A DNA stretch of 64,000 nucleotides from Streptomyces omiyaensis. GTDB lineage: Bacteria > Actinomycetota > Actinomycetes > Streptomycetales > Streptomycetaceae. The stretch is from assembly GCF_014650895.1 (NCBI RefSeq), contig NZ_BMVV01000022.1, positions 62,001 to 126,000 of the forward strand, in the 5' to 3' direction. Each line of letters opens with the position of its first letter. Within the stretch, counting starts at the first letter, position 1. Made by a program: the position numbers and the translations under genes. The notes beneath the pieces are model-generated. The model had not been told where the DNA came from, ran no database searches, and was given only the letters and a program-made list of their open reading frames with translations. Shown here piece after piece: positions 15,312-22,949 of this stretch.

Positions 15312-15319
15312 GCCGTCAG
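15305..15319. promoter_or_regulatory. degenerate CTGACG palindrome over the TetR start codon
   Basis: CTGTCATGCCGTCAG matches CTGACGnnnCGTCAG at 10 of 12 fixed positions and contains the minus-strand start codon (15309-15311). It suggests autoregulation. Confidence 0.55.
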
Positions 15320-15692
15320 CTTACCGAGGGGGGATCAGCGCGCGATTCGGCCGACTGCAAATGGGGTGCACCCCGTTCCCCGAGGTCGGCGGGGGTCTCC
15401 TCGGCGGGTCGCGGTGACCGGATCCCGCCACCGGGCCCGACCCCCCTTCCCGTACCGCCCCACCTTATGAACAGGCTGTGGACAACTTCGGTGGACAACC
15501 GCGCCCACCGGGAACCCGCCCTGCCCCGACCTGCCCCCGGCCCCGGCCCGACCGGGTTCCCGCCCCGGCCCGACCTGCCCCCGGCCCCGGCCCGACCGGG
15601 TTCCCGCCCCGGCCCGACCGGCGCTCCCGACCGGCTCCCCGGACGGCGCACACCGGAGCGCGCCCCCGCCCCCGCCGCCCTAGCGTGGAGCC
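15320..15692. repeat. intergenic region with two DnaA-box-like sites and a 44-bp tandem duplication
   Basis: TGTGGACAA (15477-15485, a perfect reverse-strand TTGTCCACA) and GGTGGACAA (15490-15498) are spaced 13 bases apart. A 44-base unit starting CGACCTGCCCCCGG is present twice head to tail (15527-15570 and 15571-15614). TAGCGT at 15681-15686 is the probable -10 of the following VOC gene. No coding region is supported. Confidence 0.55.
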
Positions 15693-16583
15693 ATGGCCGT
15701 ATACACAGAGGGCACCCCCTGCTGGGTGGACGCGCAGCTCCCCGACCTGGAGGCGGGCAAGCGCTTCTACGGCGAGCTCTTCGGCTGGACCTTCGACGAG
15801 GACCGCGACGAGGCCCTCCTCGACGGCCGCCGGGTCGCCGGGCTCCTGCCCAAGCGGGACGGCCGCATGCCCACCACCTGGACCGTCTACCTCGCCACCA
15901 AGGACGCCGGCACCGTCGCCGCCCGCGTCAAGGCCGCCGGCGGGCAGATGGTCATGGAGCCGTACCCCGTCGGCCCCTTCGGCGTCCTCGCCCTCGCCGC
16001 CGACCCGGGCGGCGCCGTCCTGGGCCTGCGCCAGTCCGGCGAGGACGACGGCTTCGAGGTGATCAACGAACCCGGCTCCTTCTGCTGGATGGAGGTCTAC
16101 ACCCGCCGCCCCGGCCCGGTGGACACCTTCTACGCCTCCGTCTTCGGCTGGCTCGGCCGCCAGGCCGACCCCGCGGAGGAGGGCAAGGAGCCCGGCTTCG
16201 ACTACCGCGTCTGGTCCCCGCCCGGCTCCCGCACCGGCGACGACACCGCCTTCGGCGGCCGCGCCGTCATCACCGACGCCTTCCCCGCCGAGATGCCCGG
16301 CCACGTCCTCGTCTACTTCGCCGTCCGCGACTGCGACGAGGCCTGCGCCACCACCGTCCGCCTCGGCGGCCGGATCGCCGAACCCCCCGCCGACACCCCC
16401 TACGGCCGGATCGCCGTCCTCCACGACAACCAGGGCGCCCGCTTCGCCGTCCTCGCCGAGCCCGTCCCCGCCGGACCCCTCGCGGCCGCCGCCGAACCCG
16501 CCGCCCTCTCCACCGACACCGTCCCCCTCGCCGTCCCCGCGCCCCCCGTCTCCACCCTCTCGGAGCCCCCCGCCGACGCGTGA
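15693..16583 (+). CDS. VOC family protein with two glyoxalase-fold domains
   Basis: A 296-residue protein made of two vicinal-oxygen-chelate repeats (about residues 5-115 and 128-245). Each starts with a W-x-(D/E)-x-x-x-x-x-x-x-x-x-F-Y motif: G-T-P-C-W-V-D-A-Q-L-P-D-L-E-A-G-K-R-F-Y and G-S-F-C-W-M-E-V-Y-T-R-R-P-G-P-V-D-T-F-Y. These are typical of the duplicated 27-kDa VOC proteins of Streptomyces, with no known substrate. The last 45 residues are Ala/Pro-rich. TAGCGT followed by six bases before the ATG points to a leaderless transcript. Confidence 0.87.
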   Translation: MAVYTEGTPCWVDAQLPDLEAGKRFYGELFGWTFDEDRDEALLDGRRVAGLLPKRDGRMPTTWTVYLATKDAGTVAARVKAAGGQMVMEPYPVGPFGVLALAADPGGAVLGLRQSGEDDGFEVINEPGSFCWMEVYTRRPGPVDTFYASVFGWLGRQADPAEEGKEPGFDYRVWSPPGSRTGDDTAFGGRAVITDAFPAEMPGHVLVYFAVRDCDEACATTVRLGGRIAEPPADTPYGRIAVLHDNQGARFAVLAEPVPAGPLAAAAEPAALSTDTVPLAVPAPPVSTLSEPPADA

Positions 16584-16707
16584 GCGTTCCGCTCGGTATG
16601 ACCTGTGACACCCCGATCCGCCCCCGGGTTCGCAACCAGGGCTCCGGACAGGAAGAATCAGCCCCAGGGCCGTACCGTCATGGCCCGTACGGGGAGGTGG
16701 CAGGCAA

Positions 16708-19071
16708 GTGGAACAGCTGACGCAGCACGACCCGAGACGCATCGGGCCCTTCGAGGTGCTGGGCCGGCTCGGCGCGGGCGGCATGGGTCTGGTCTATCTC
16801 GCGCGCTCGGCGTCCGGCCGGCGCGTGGCGATCAAGACCGTGCGCACGGAGCTCGCGGAGGACCAGCTGTTCCGGGTCCGCTTCACCCGGGAGGTCGAGG
16901 CCGCCCGGGCGGTGTCCGGGTTCTACACGGCCGCCGTCGTCGACGCCGACCCGCGCGCCGCCGTGCCGTGGCTGGCGACCGCCTACGTCCCGGCGCCCTC
17001 GCTGGAAGAGATAGTGAACGAGTGCGGGCCGCTCCCGGCCCAGGCCGTCCGCTGGCTCGCCGCCGGCGTCGCCGAGGCGCTCCAGTCCATCCACGGCGCC
17101 GGACTCGTCCACCGCGACCTCAAGCCGTCGAACGTCCTGGTGGTCGAGGACGGCCCCCGCGTGATCGACTTCGGCATCGCGTCCGGCGTCTCCAACACCC
17201 GCCTGACGATGACCAACGTCGCGGTGGGCACCCCGGCCTACATGTCGCCCGAGCAGGCCCGCGACTCGCGCAGCGTCACCGGCGCCAGCGACGTCTTCTC
17301 GCTCGGCTCCATGCTGGTCTTCGCCGCCACCGGCCACGCGCCCTTCCACGGCGCCAACCCGGTCGAGACCGTCTTCATGCTGCTCCGGGACGGGCCGGAC
17401 CTGGAGGGCCTGCCCGACGAGCTGCGGCCGCTCATCGACGCCTGCATGCAGATGGACGTGGCCCAGCGGCCCACCCCGGCCGACCTCCAGGCCATGCTCG
17501 CCCCGCACCTCTTCGGGCCGGGCAGCGACGACAGCGGCACCGCCTCCGCGTGGCTGCCGGAGAGCGCCGTCACCATGATCGAGACCCGGCGGGGCGGCCG
17601 TCCGGCCCCGCCGCCGCCGGTGACCCCGCCGCCGATGCCGCCGCGCCCGGCGCGGGCCCCCGACGGCTGGTCCGGCGACCCGCGGGCGCCCGAGCCGGCC
17701 CACGCGGGCGGCCGGCACGCGGGCCCGGCGGCGCCGTCCGGCGGTCCGGTGCGCCTCGGCGGCGCCACCGTGCCGATCGGCCCCGGGCCCCGGGTCGCCG
17801 ACACCCGGGCGGCCCTCGCCCTCGGCCAGGCCACCGACCCGCACGCCACCGGCTGGGTGCGGCCGCCCGGCGGCGAGCCCGCGCCGGCGGCCGCGCCCGT
17901 GCCGCAGCAGGCGCAGCCGCAGACGGCACCGGAGGCCGGTCCGTGGCGGCCGTGGCGCTTCCGCATGTCCAACGACGTGTGGGGGACGCCGGTCGTCGAC
18001 GGCGACCTGCTCTACGTGACCTCCTTCGAGGTGCACGCGCTGGACACCGGCTCCGGCCGGCGCCAGTTCAAGACCCGCGACGTCGCCTGGTCGATGGCGG
18101 TGTCCGGCGGCCGGATCCACGCCTCGGACGGGCCGACGCTGTACGCGCTGGACGCCGCCGACGGCGGCGAGCGCTGGCGACTGCGCACCGATGCCTGGGT
18201 GTACTCCCTCCGGGTGGACCGGGGCACCGTGGTCACCGGTACCCGGGGCGGCGGGGTCCAGGGCTGGGAGGCCTCCAACGGCGCCAAGCTGTGGGAGGTC
18301 ACCGGCTGCCAGACGGACTTCGAGACCCCGGAGGCGGGCCCGGCGATCCACGGCGACACGGTGTACGTGTGGCGGGAGGCCCGGCTCCAGGCCCTCGACG
18401 CCCGGACGGGCACCGAGCGCTGGTCGTACCCGATCGGCGACGCGGCCTCCTGCGGGCACGTGCCGGTCCGGGTCGCCCCGGCCGAGGACGGCTGCGTGTA
18501 CGTCTCGGCCGGCACCCGGGTGCTGTCGATCGACATCGCAGCCGGGCACGTCCGCTGGCACTTCGAGGCGCCCGCCGTCTTCGTCTCGCCGCCGGCCTTC
18601 GCGCCCGGTCCCGCGGTGACCGGCGGAGGCGTGTACCTCGCCGACCACCTCGGCACGGTGTACGCCCTCGACGCCACCACCGGCCAGGACCGCTGGCGGA
18701 TCGCGACCGAGCAGCGCCAGTCGTCCGAGCCGGTGCTCGTCGCGGACGGCAACGTGCACGTCGGCAGCGGCAGCGCGCTGTACACCCTGGACGCGGTGAC
18801 CGGCACCCCCCGGTGGCGGTTCGCGGCCGGCGCCGAGCTGGTGGGCGCCCCGGTCGTCGCCGACGGGCGGGTCCACTTCGGTTCCGCGGACCACGTCCTC
18901 TACACCCTGGACGCGACCGGCGGGCAGCTCCGCTGGAAGCTCGCCACGGGCGGCGAGATCACCGGCTCGCCGGTGGCGAAGGGCGGGGTCGTGTACGCGT
19001 GCAGCAAGGACCGCTGCGTGTACGCGCTCGACGCGGCGAAGGGCACGGCCACCGGCCGGGGCTCGGCCTAG
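16708..19071 (+). CDS. Hanks-type serine/threonine protein kinase with PQQ-like beta-propeller
   Basis: A 787-residue protein. Residues 14-265 are a complete kinase domain: glycine loop L-G-A-G-G-M-G, Lys43 in A-I-K, H-R-D-L-K-P-S-N at 135-142 and D-F-G at 154-156. A Pro/Ala-rich linker (about 290-410) leads to a C-terminal propeller of PQQ-type repeats, in which W-x-x-x-x-x-x-x-x-x-x-P-V-V-x-x-G-x-V and Y-A-L-D-A-x-x-G motifs recur about seven times. I see no transmembrane helix in the linker, unlike many PASTA kinases. The propeller probably binds a ligand or partner proteins. The GTG start has GGGAGG about 10 bases upstream, and a terminator follows. Confidence 0.92.
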   Translation: MEQLTQHDPRRIGPFEVLGRLGAGGMGLVYLARSASGRRVAIKTVRTELAEDQLFRVRFTREVEAARAVSGFYTAAVVDADPRAAVPWLATAYVPAPSLEEIVNECGPLPAQAVRWLAAGVAEALQSIHGAGLVHRDLKPSNVLVVEDGPRVIDFGIASGVSNTRLTMTNVAVGTPAYMSPEQARDSRSVTGASDVFSLGSMLVFAATGHAPFHGANPVETVFMLLRDGPDLEGLPDELRPLIDACMQMDVAQRPTPADLQAMLAPHLFGPGSDDSGTASAWLPESAVTMIETRRGGRPAPPPPVTPPPMPPRPARAPDGWSGDPRAPEPAHAGGRHAGPAAPSGGPVRLGGATVPIGPGPRVADTRAALALGQATDPHATGWVRPPGGEPAPAAAPVPQQAQPQTAPEAGPWRPWRFRMSNDVWGTPVVDGDLLYVTSFEVHALDTGSGRRQFKTRDVAWSMAVSGGRIHASDGPTLYALDAADGGERWRLRTDAWVYSLRVDRGTVVTGTRGGGVQGWEASNGAKLWEVTGCQTDFETPEAGPAIHGDTVYVWREARLQALDARTGTERWSYPIGDAASCGHVPVRVAPAEDGCVYVSAGTRVLSIDIAAGHVRWHFEAPAVFVSPPAFAPGPAVTGGGVYLADHLGTVYALDATTGQDRWRIATEQRQSSEPVLVADGNVHVGSGSALYTLDAVTGTPRWRFAAGAELVGAPVVADGRVHFGSADHVLYTLDATGGQLRWKLATGGEITGSPVAKGGVVYACSKDRCVYALDAAKGTATGRGSA

Positions 19072-19081
19072 GCCGAGCCTG

Positions 19082-19118
19082 CGGATCCCGCCGGTCGGTG
19101 CGAGTCCGGCGGGATCCG
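19082..19118. terminator. terminator between convergent kinase and membrane-protein genes
   Basis: CGGATCCCGCCGG (19082-19094) pairs perfectly with CCGGCGGGATCCG (19106-19118) around an 11-base loop. Confidence 0.8.
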
Positions 19119-19125
19119 ACAGGCC

Positions 19126-19755
19126 CTAGGGCCGTTCGTCGCGGCCGTCGTGCGGCCGCGGCGGCTCGACCGGAACGTCGAAGCGGCCCGGGGCGGCGTA
19201 GGGCATGGACCGGGTCTCGGTGTCGTACGGGTCCCCGGCGGCCCGGTACGGCTCCCCGGTCCCGTACGGCTCCCCGGCGGGCGGGGCGTCGTCGTGCGTC
19301 GGGTGCGCGGGCGGCGGCGCGGACCGCTCCAGGCGGTGGTGCCTCGGCCGGCCCGACATGACGAGCGCGCCGAGCAGGAGCAGGACTCCGCCGCCGAAGG
19401 CGTTGGCGACGCCGTCGCCGAGGCCGCGGCCGTCCCCGGAGACCACCAGGCTGCCCTCGGCCTGTCCGACGCGGACCATCCACAGGACCGTGAAGCCGAG
19501 GACGATCACCCCGGCGGCGGCGACGAGCAGCCGCGAGCGCAGGACCACCCCGACGAGGGTGACGACGGCGGCGAGGGCGAAGGGGAGCAGGATCGACCCG
19601 AGGACGCCGGTGCCGTCGCCGGTGATGCCGGTGAAGAGCTCCCCGATCGGATAGTCGCTGCCGTGACGGCCGTCGTACCAGGCACGGAAGGGGCTCCAGA
19701 CGGCGGCCGTCGCTCCGGCGAGGGCCAGGACCGAGCCGACCACATTGCGGATCAT
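19126..19755 (-). CDS. four-helix membrane protein with disordered C-terminal tail, unknown function
   Basis: A 209-residue protein. Hydrophobic helices are visible at about 5-21, 51-72, 76-94 and 117-134. The remaining 70 residues are a Pro/Tyr/Gly-rich cytoplasmic-type tail with repeated G-E-P-Y/G-D-P-Y words. A strong GGAGGAGG site lies 7 bases before the ATG at 19755. It lies tail to tail with the kinase gene. I recognise no named family. Confidence 0.7.
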   Translation of the reverse strand: MIRNVVGSVLALAGATAAVWSPFRAWYDGRHGSDYPIGELFTGITGDGTGVLGSILLPFALAAVVTLVGVVLRSRLLVAAAGVIVLGFTVLWMVRVGQAEGSLVVSGDGRGLGDGVANAFGGGVLLLLGALVMSGRPRHHRLERSAPPPAHPTHDDAPPAGEPYGTGEPYRAAGDPYDTETRSMPYAAPGRFDVPVEPPRPHDGRDERP

Positions 19756-19896
19756 CGATCGGCCTCCTCCGGGGGCTTCGCGGTCCGGCTCCCTCGCTGT
19801 CGACGCTACGCCCGGTGGCCGGGCCCCGCCATGCGGGACGCGGACCCCGCTAGGGTGTGGCGCGCACATGACCAGACGGACGGGGAGACGGTGACC

Positions 19897-20451
19897 GTGG
19901 TACGGACCCGGCTGAAGATGGCGGCGACGCTGACGGTGGTGGTGCTGGCGCTGACAGGCTTCCAGACGAGCACCAGCGGCGGCAGCGGCGGCGGCGGCAA
20001 GAGCAGGAGCAAGAGCAGCGGCGACGGAGGCGGCTGCTCCAGCTCGAAGAAGGACAACGACGACTACGAGGGGTCCGGTTCGAGCGGCGGCAGCGGCGGT
20101 GAGTACACCGCCGAGCCGACGCCCACGGCCTCCGCCACGGCGACCGGCACCGTGACCGTCGTCGACTGCGTGGAGCCCGGGCAGAAGAAGCGCAAGGGCC
20201 GGCCGGCCCGCCCGGCGGACACCACCGCGACGGTGCGGATCACCAGTGACGCCCGGTACGACACCACCGAGCTCTACCGGGTGACCCTGGAGTTCAGGAA
20301 CGGCGGCGGCTCCGTGGTCGACACGACCACGACGACCCTGCGGGTGGAGGACGGGGTGGAGAAGGACTTCGAGGTGAGGATGGCGAACCCCCGGCTGGTG
20401 GACCAGGTGAAGAAGTGCGAGGTCCGGGTCGACGAGGTGACCGCGTACTAG
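19897..20451 (+). CDS. secreted protein with Ser/Gly-rich linker, unknown function
   Basis: A 184-residue protein with an N-terminal signal-type segment (K-M-A-A-T-L-T-V-V-V-L-A-L-T-G-F), then about 65 residues of Ser, Gly, Lys and Thr, and a C-terminal beta-rich domain (T-A-T-V-R-I-T-S-D-A-R-Y ... V-T-L-E-F-R-N-G-G-G-S). Two Cys flank this domain, one in V-V-D-C-V-E and one in V-K-K-C-E-V, and could form a disulfide. I chose GTG 19897 because GGAG is 9 bases away; GTG 19891 is too close. Function is unknown. Confidence 0.68.
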   Translation: MVRTRLKMAATLTVVVLALTGFQTSTSGGSGGGGKSRSKSSGDGGGCSSSKKDNDDYEGSGSSGGSGGEYTAEPTPTASATATGTVTVVDCVEPGQKKRKGRPARPADTTATVRITSDARYDTTELYRVTLEFRNGGGSVVDTTTTTLRVEDGVEKDFEVRMANPRLVDQVKKCEVRVDEVTAY

Positions 20452-20478
20452 CCCCCGTCCGGGAAGCGGGGCTTCGGG

Positions 20479-21264
20479 CTAGCGCGTCCGGTGCCCCGCC
20501 CGGCGGCGCGCGAACAGCTCGGCCTGCCGGTCCGCCGGCAGGTTGCCGAGCGTCACCAGGTGCGGGGCCTGGGCGAGCGCCTGGGACCTGACGGCCTCCT
20601 TGGCCGTCCACAGGGCGCGTACGGTGCCCTGCACGGCCCCGGTGGGGCAGGCGGCGATGACGGCCGCCGCCTCCCGCGCGGCGGCCACCGCCCCGCCGGC
20701 CTCGGTCACCTCGCTGACCAGGCCGATCTCGTGGGCCCTGCGGGCGGAGATCCGCTCGGCCGAGCCCATGAGGGCCATCCGGGCGATCTCGCCGAAGGGC
20801 ATCCGCTGGGCCATGTGGATGGTCTCGAAGGCGCTGACCATGCCGTAGGTGGTGTGCGGGTCGAAGAAGACGGCGGTCTCGCCGGCGACCAGGAACTCGG
20901 CCTCGCCGAGCAGGTAGAAGGCCCCGCCGCAGGCCATGCCCTCCACGGCCGCGATCACCGGTTTCCACAGGTCGTTGGCCTTGGGGCCGATCGCGACCAG
21001 CGGGTCGTCGACGGTGTACGGGGAGGAGGGCTGCGGCACCCGGCCGGCGTCGTCGCGGTCGATGCCGGTGCAGAAGGCCCGCCCGCCGGCGCCGGTGACG
21101 ACGATCGCGCGGATGTCGTCCTCGTAGCGGAACCCCCGCCAGAGCGCGCCGAGTCCGGCGGCCATGGCGAGGGTGATCGCGTTGAGCCGTTCGGGCCGGT
21201 CGAGGGTGACGACGGCGACGCCGGTCTCCCTGTCGCGCTCCACGGAGATCCCGGAGGCGTTCAC
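20479..21264 (-). CDS. enoyl-CoA hydratase/isomerase (crotonase) family protein
   Basis: A 261-residue crotonase. The D-R-P-E-R-L-N-A-I-T strand, the oxyanion-hole segment A-F-C-T-G-I-D and the second loop A-A-V-E-G-M-A-C-G-G-A-F-Y are all visible. In the second loop the usual catalytic Glu region reads L-L-G-E-A-E-F. It hydrates or isomerises an enoyl-CoA. Its GTG overlaps the stop of the DUF35 gene (GTGA), making it the third gene of the Ltp-DUF35-ECH operon controlled from 22848. Confidence 0.85.
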   Translation of the reverse strand: MNASGISVERDRETGVAVVTLDRPERLNAITLAMAAGLGALWRGFRYEDDIRAIVVTGAGGRAFCTGIDRDDAGRVPQPSSPYTVDDPLVAIGPKANDLWKPVIAAVEGMACGGAFYLLGEAEFLVAGETAVFFDPHTTYGMVSAFETIHMAQRMPFGEIARMALMGSAERISARRAHEIGLVSEVTEAGGAVAAAREAAAVIAACPTGAVQGTVRALWTAKEAVRSQALAQAPHLVTLGNLPADRQAELFARRRAGHRTR

Positions 21265-21692
21265 CCGCGCTCCAGGATCCAGCGCGGGACGGCGAGGCCG
21301 TCGATCTCGGTGAAGGCGACGCGGACGGGGGCGCCGATGCGGAGCCGGGAGGGGTCGACCGAGTCCAGGCGGGCGTCGGGGGCGGTGACGACGTTCCCGG
21401 CGAGGCGGATGCGGGGCGCGTCGGCGAGCTCGACGAGGACCGCGTTGTAGGGGGCCTGCTCGGCGTAGTCGGGGAGGAGCGGCGGGTGCGGCAGCACGTA
21501 GGACCAGATCCGGCCGCGGCCGGACATGAGCCGCCACTCGGAGGCGAAGGACCCGCAGTGCGGGCAGCAGGGGCGGGGCGGGAAGCGGAGCTCGCCGCAG
21601 TCGCGCTCGGCGCAGGCCTGGACGCGGAGTTCGCCGCGGGCGGTGTACTCCCAGAAGGGGGCGCCGTCTTCGTCGATGACGGGGTTCAGCAC
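21261..21692 (-). CDS. DUF35 OB-fold protein with zinc ribbon
   Basis: A 143-residue protein. Four Cys (C-x5-C in A-C-A-E-R-D-C and C-C-P-H-C) form a rubredoxin-like zinc ribbon at about residues 27-46. The OB-fold follows: W-S-Y-V-L-P-H-P-P ... P-Y-N-A-V-L-V-E-L ... R-I-G-A-P-V-R-V-A-F. DUF35 proteins partner Ltp2-type thiolase-fold aldolases and bring the acyl-CoA to the active site. The gene sits directly after such a thiolase, with GAGGAG upstream of its GTG. Confidence 0.88.
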   Translation of the reverse strand: MLNPVIDEDGAPFWEYTARGELRVQACAERDCGELRFPPRPCCPHCGSFASEWRLMSGRGRIWSYVLPHPPLLPDYAEQAPYNAVLVELADAPRIRLAGNVVTAPDARLDSVDPSRLRIGAPVRVAFTEIDGLAVPRWILERG

Positions 21693-21705
21693 GGTGATCA
21701 GCTCC

Positions 21706-22848
21706 TCAGGCGCGCAGCAGGACGGCGGAGGTGGGGACGCCCTCGCCGGCGGTGACCAGGCAGGTGGCGGCGTCGGGGACCTGGGCGGTGGAGGTGCCGC
21801 GGAGCTGCTTCACGCCCTCGTTGATGAGGTTGAAGCCGTGCACGTAGGCCTCGGAGAGGCCGCCGCCGCCGGTGTTGAGGGGGAGCCGGCCGCCGAGTTC
21901 GAGGGCGCCTCCCTCGGTGAAGGCGGCACCCTCGCCGCGCCCGCAGAAGCCGTATCCCTCCAGGGAGAGCGGGACGAGCGGGGTGAAGGCGTCGTAGATC
22001 TGGGCGACGTCGACGTCCTGGGGGCCGAAGTCGGCGGTCTTCCACAGGTGGCGTGCGGCGGTCCAGGCGGGGCCGGAGAGCGGGTCGTCGTTCCAGTAGT
22101 TGACCATGCCGTGGTGCTGGGCGGGCAGGCCCTGGGCGGCGGAGTGGACGTAGACGGGCTTCTGGCGGCAGTCGCGGGCCCGCTCGGCGGAGACGACGAC
22201 GCAGGCGAGGGCGCCGTCGGTCTCCAGGCAGTTGTCGAAGAGGCAGAGGGGTTCGCTGATCCAGCGGGAGGTCATGTACATCTCCCGGGTCAGCGGGCGC
22301 TCGTACATGATCGCGTCCGGGTTCTGGTTGGCGCGGTTGCGGCAGGCCAGGGCGACGTTGAAGAGGTGGTCGCGGGTGGCGCCGTACTCGTGCATGTAGC
22401 GGCGGGCGAGCATGCCGATCTCGTCGGCGGGGCGGAGCAGCCCGTAGGGGCGGGTCCACTGGCCGGGGGTGGGGAGCTGGACGGCGGTGTTCTTCCAGGG
22501 GCGGGGGCCGGAGCCGCGCTTGCGGGAGCGCCAGGCGACGCCGACGCTCGCCTGGCCGGTGGCGATGGCGGCGGCGAGGTGGCCGACGGTGGCGCAGGAG
22601 CCGCCGCCGCCGTACCCGACCTTGGAGAAGAAGGTGACGTCGCCGGCGCCGATGGCCTTGGCGACCTCGACCTCGTCGGTCTCCTCCATGGTGTACGAGG
22701 CGAAGGCGTCGACCTCGGACGGGGCGATGCCCGCGTCGTCGAGGGCGGCGAGGACGGCCCGGCAGGCGAGGGCCTTCTCGGTCTCCGGGAGTCGTTTCGC
22801 GAAGGCGGTCTGTCCTATGCCGACGATGGCGGTGGCGTCCTTGAGCAC
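21706..22848 (-). CDS. Ltp2-like thiolase-fold enzyme (probable retro-aldolase)
   Basis: A 380-residue protein of the lipid-transfer-protein/thiolase branch. D-V-D-V-A-Q-I-Y-D-A-F-T keeps the Tyr region used by Ltp2 aldolases, and the usual thiolase G-H-P is replaced by G-G-G-L-S-E-A-Y-V-H-G, as in Ltp2 where a Tyr takes over. Together with the adjacent DUF35 gene this matches the Ltp2-DUF35 complex that splits beta-hydroxy acyl-CoA side chains in steroid degradation. GAGGAGG precedes the GTG start. Two CTGACG-type palindromes lie between it and the divergent ligase gene. Steroid itself as substrate is not shown. Confidence 0.84.
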   Translation of the reverse strand: MLKDATAIVGIGQTAFAKRLPETEKALACRAVLAALDDAGIAPSEVDAFASYTMEETDEVEVAKAIGAGDVTFFSKVGYGGGGSCATVGHLAAAIATGQASVGVAWRSRKRGSGPRPWKNTAVQLPTPGQWTRPYGLLRPADEIGMLARRYMHEYGATRDHLFNVALACRNRANQNPDAIMYERPLTREMYMTSRWISEPLCLFDNCLETDGALACVVVSAERARDCRQKPVYVHSAAQGLPAQHHGMVNYWNDDPLSGPAWTAARHLWKTADFGPQDVDVAQIYDAFTPLVPLSLEGYGFCGRGEGAAFTEGGALELGGRLPLNTGGGGLSEAYVHGFNLINEGVKQLRGTSTAQVPDAATCLVTAGEGVPTSAVLLRA

Positions 22849-22873
22849 CGAACCTCCTCATGGGGCAGCACTG

Positions 22874-22888
22874 CTGACAGCGCGTCAG
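22874..22888. promoter_or_regulatory. CTGACG palindrome, Ltp2-side copy
   Basis: CTGACAGCGCGTCAG matches the shared palindrome at 11 of 12 positions and lies 26 bases upstream of the Ltp2-like gene start on the minus strand. Confidence 0.75.
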
Positions 22889-22900
22889 GCTACAACTAAT

Positions 22901-22915
22901 CTGACGGATAGTCAG
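22901..22915. promoter_or_regulatory. CTGACG palindrome, ligase-side copy
   Basis: CTGACGGATAGTCAG matches at 11 of 12 positions, 27 bases from the neighbouring copy. A -10-like TACGGT directly follows for the plus-strand ligase. Confidence 0.75.
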
Positions 22916-22949
22916 CTACGGTGCGACACGGGAACGGTGGAGGCATCAG

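Noticed and set aside
15477..15498. Replication origin
   Set aside because: Only two DnaA boxes, no box cluster and no dnaA/dnaN genes nearby.
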